Source: an uncultured Bacteroidales bacterium | GTDB taxonomy: Bacteria; Bacteroidota; Bacteroidia; Bacteroidales; Paludibacteraceae | Direction of reading: 5' to 3' | Assembly: GCA_946619625.1 (NCBI GenBank) | Contig: CAMOMF010000125.1 | Location: 1-8,195 of the forward strand | Length of the DNA: 8,195 nt | Shown: positions 6,607-8,195 of the stretch, piece by piece | Layout of the letters: each line of letters opens with the position of its first letter | Position numbering within the stretch: the first letter of the stretch is position 1 | The notes under the pieces: model-generated | What the model was told of the DNA's origin: nothing | The model's input: only the letters and a program-made list of their open reading frames with translations | The model's database searches: none | Made by a program: the position numbers and the translations under genes

Positions 6607-6609
6607 AAT
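6604..6609 (-). other. Non-ATG start context ATTTTG of rimO
   Basis: The minus strand reads TAA (recQ stop), ATTGTTCC, then ATT TTG AGA AAA AAC. No ATG or GTG is in frame before residue 24. TTG gives MRKNEIDIITLGCSKN, which places the protein start where RimO normally begins. The hexamer is the same as at uvrA. ATT itself is a formal alternative, but it is a very rare start codon. Confidence 0.75.
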
Positions 6610-6617
6610 GGAACAAT

Positions 6618-8195
6618 TTAATTGCCTAATTCGGAGTGGAACTTGATGCGGACGAGTCGTATGTCAATCTCGCTGATGTCGTCATCGTCCAGTTCCCGCA
6701 TCGCCACTTTGACGCTGTCGGTGGATGCATTGCGGAAGTAGTCGAAAATCTCCTCCTCTTTGTCCGGATCCATTATCTCCTCGATGAAATAGTTGATGTT
6801 CAGTTTGGTGCCGCTGTAGATGATTGCTTCTATTTCGTCCAGCAGTTCGTCCATGTCCATGCCTTTGGACTCTGCCAGGTCGTCCAGGTCCTTTTTGCGG
6901 TCAATGGCTTGGATGATGCTGATTTTGTTCAGACTGTTTTTGGCAACCGTCTTGATACGCATATCTTCAGGACGGATGATTTCGTACTCCTCCACATAGT
7001 CTTTTATTACGCGCAGGAACTCGTCGCCGTACCTTTTGGCTTTGCCTGCACCCACGCCGGGGATGTTCTGCAGTTCCTCCATGGTGATGGGGTAGGTGGT
7101 TGCCATGGCTTCCAGACTGGGGTCTTGGAATATGACAAAAGGCGGTACATCCATGCGCTTGGACATGGTGCGTCGCACATCCTTCAGGATGCTGAACAGA
7201 ATCTCATCGGCAGCGGCACTACCGCCCAGTTCTGAGTTGAGAATCTCTTCTTCCTCTTCGTTTTCGTCCAGCAGCGGAACTCTGAACTCGACAGGTTTCT
7301 TCAGGAATTTCTTGCCTGCTGCCGTCACTTTCAGATTGCCGAAAGAGTTCAGGTCTTTCGTGAGGTACCCCTCCAGCATTGCTTGCCGGATGATGGCGTT
7401 TAGCGTCTCAACACTTTCATCGGCGGCAGCGCCAAACAACTCCAACTCGGTATGGTCGTATGTGAGTACGGCAGTACTTTCTACGCCCTTCAGGATGTCA
7501 AGAATATGCTCGGTTTTGAAGTTCTCTTTCAGTTCCAGCACCAGTTCGATGATGATAGACAGCAACTCCTGCTCGTCCACCATCATGTGCTGTTTGCGGC
7601 AGTTGTCGCAATTCTCGCAGTTGTCGCGGTTATACTCTTCCCCGAAGTAGTGCAGCAGGAACCTGCGCCGGCAGATAGTGCCCTCGCAGTAACTCTTCAT
7701 CTCCTCCAGCAACTGTTTGCCAATCTCGCGCTCATTGCCGGTTTTGTCTTGCATGAATTTCTCCAGGCGTCCCAGGTCTTTCTGCGCGTAGTAGCAGATA
7801 CATTGCCCTTCGCCTCCGTCACGTCCCGCGCGACCGGTCTCTTGATAATAACCTTCCAGCGATTTGGGGACATCGTAGTGGATGACGAAACGCACATCCG
7901 GCTTGTCTATACCCATCCCGAAGGCGATAGTGGCGACAATGACCTGGCACTCTTCCATCAAGAAGGCATCCTGGTTCTTGCTTCGTTCGGCGCTATCCAT
8001 GCCGGCATGGTAAGGCAGCGCGGTGATGTTGTTCTCCCGCAGGATGGCCGCCAAGTCCTCCACAGTCTTCCGACTCAGGCAGTAGATGATGCCGGATTTG
8101 CCCTCCATCGTTTTCTTGATATAACGGATGATATCCTTGTCCACATCTTTGGTCTTGGGGCGTACTTCGTAGTACAGGTTAGGGCGGTTGAACGA
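6618..8195 (-). CDS. recQ: ATP-dependent DNA helicase RecQ, 5' end missing
   Basis: RecQ is a 3'-5' DNA helicase used in recombination and fork repair. The visible 525 residues start inside the protein at SFNRPNLYYE, the conserved stretch opening the second helicase domain. The DEAD-type ATPase domain (about 200 residues) lies beyond the right edge. Visible are motif V (VATIAFGMGIDKPD, 87-100), motif VI (QETGRAGRDG, 118-127) and the zinc-binding cysteines Cys175, 193, 196 and 199 (CRRRFLLHYFGEEY, then CENCDNC). A winged-helix RQC region covers about 205-300, an acidic linker with a Glu run lies near 311-317, and an HRDC domain covers about 327-403 (NIPGVGAGKAKRYG). A further helical acidic extension of about 120 residues resembles the helix-turn-helix tail found at the end of some long RecQ proteins. 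A GTG at 8144 is internal, not a start. It is the first visible gene of the run. Confidence 0.97.
   Translation of the reverse strand, partial: SFNRPNLYYEVRPKTKDVDKDIIRYIKKTMEGKSGIIYCLSRKTVEDLAAILRENNITALPYHAGMDSAERSKNQDAFLMEECQVIVATIAFGMGIDKPDVRFVIHYDVPKSLEGYYQETGRAGRDGGEGQCICYYAQKDLGRLEKFMQDKTGNEREIGKQLLEEMKSYCEGTICRRRFLLHYFGEEYNRDNCENCDNCRKQHMMVDEQELLSIIIELVLELKENFKTEHILDILKGVESTAVLTYDHTELELFGAAADESVETLNAIIRQAMLEGYLTKDLNSFGNLKVTAAGKKFLKKPVEFRVPLLDENEEEEEILNSELGGSAAADEILFSILKDVRRTMSKRMDVPPFVIFQDPSLEAMATTYPITMEELQNIPGVGAGKAKRYGDEFLRVIKDYVEEYEIIRPEDMRIKTVAKNSLNKISIIQAIDRKKDLDDLAESKGMDMDELLDEIEAIIYSGTKLNINYFIEEIMDPDKEEEIFDYFRNASTDSVKVAMRELDDDDISEIDIRLVRIKFHSELGN

Noticed and set aside
6636..7235. 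A 199-codon open frame on the plus strand opposite recQ
   Set aside because: It is a shadow of recQ codon use with no recognisable domain, and it is fully covered by a clear gene.
8142..8144. GTG as the start of RecQ
   Set aside because: The frame stays open to the right edge and encodes the conserved SFNRPN stretch, so the gene continues beyond the window.

Overview
The window looks like a piece of a Bacteroidales chromosome (Bacteroides/Prevotella-like). The evidence is the gene families and their style: a long RecQ with an extra C-terminal helical region, a Bacteroidetes-type UvrA, Bacteroidetes-type HU proteins, no obvious Shine-Dalgarno sequences, and base composition near 50% GC by eye. 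The genus cannot be fixed from the sequence alone.

All six genes lie on the minus strand and read from high to low coordinates. They are recQ (5' end beyond the right edge), rimO, a 92-residue HU-family protein, a 362-residue membrane protein with an HU fold at one end and a LysM domain at the other, uvrA, and a major facilitator superfamily transporter (3' end beyond the left edge). Spacing is very tight. There are 11 bases between recQ and rimO, 1 base between rimO and the HU gene, a one-base TAATG overlap between the HU gene and the HU-LysM gene, 13 bases before uvrA, and 45 bases before the transporter. No terminator or clear promoter is visible between them, so the first five are probably one transcription unit and the transporter may be read through. 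No stretch longer than 45 bases lacks a gene.

Functionally the run joins DNA repair and recombination (RecQ, UvrA), ribosome modification (RimO) and nucleoid architecture (two HU-fold proteins). The most unusual gene is the HU-transmembrane-LysM protein. Its predicted topology puts a DNA-binding-type fold in the cytoplasm and a peptidoglycan-binding-type domain in the periplasm, so it could tie the chromosome to the cell wall, perhaps paired with the soluble HU encoded directly upstream.

Other points worth a look are: TTG starts in an identical ATTTTG context for rimO and uvrA; a UvrA whose first zinc module has lost one cysteine pair; a shortened active-site-side loop in RimO; and a twice-repeated CAGATATCTG palindrome just upstream of the transporter. 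The many long open frames on the plus strand are shadows of these genes.
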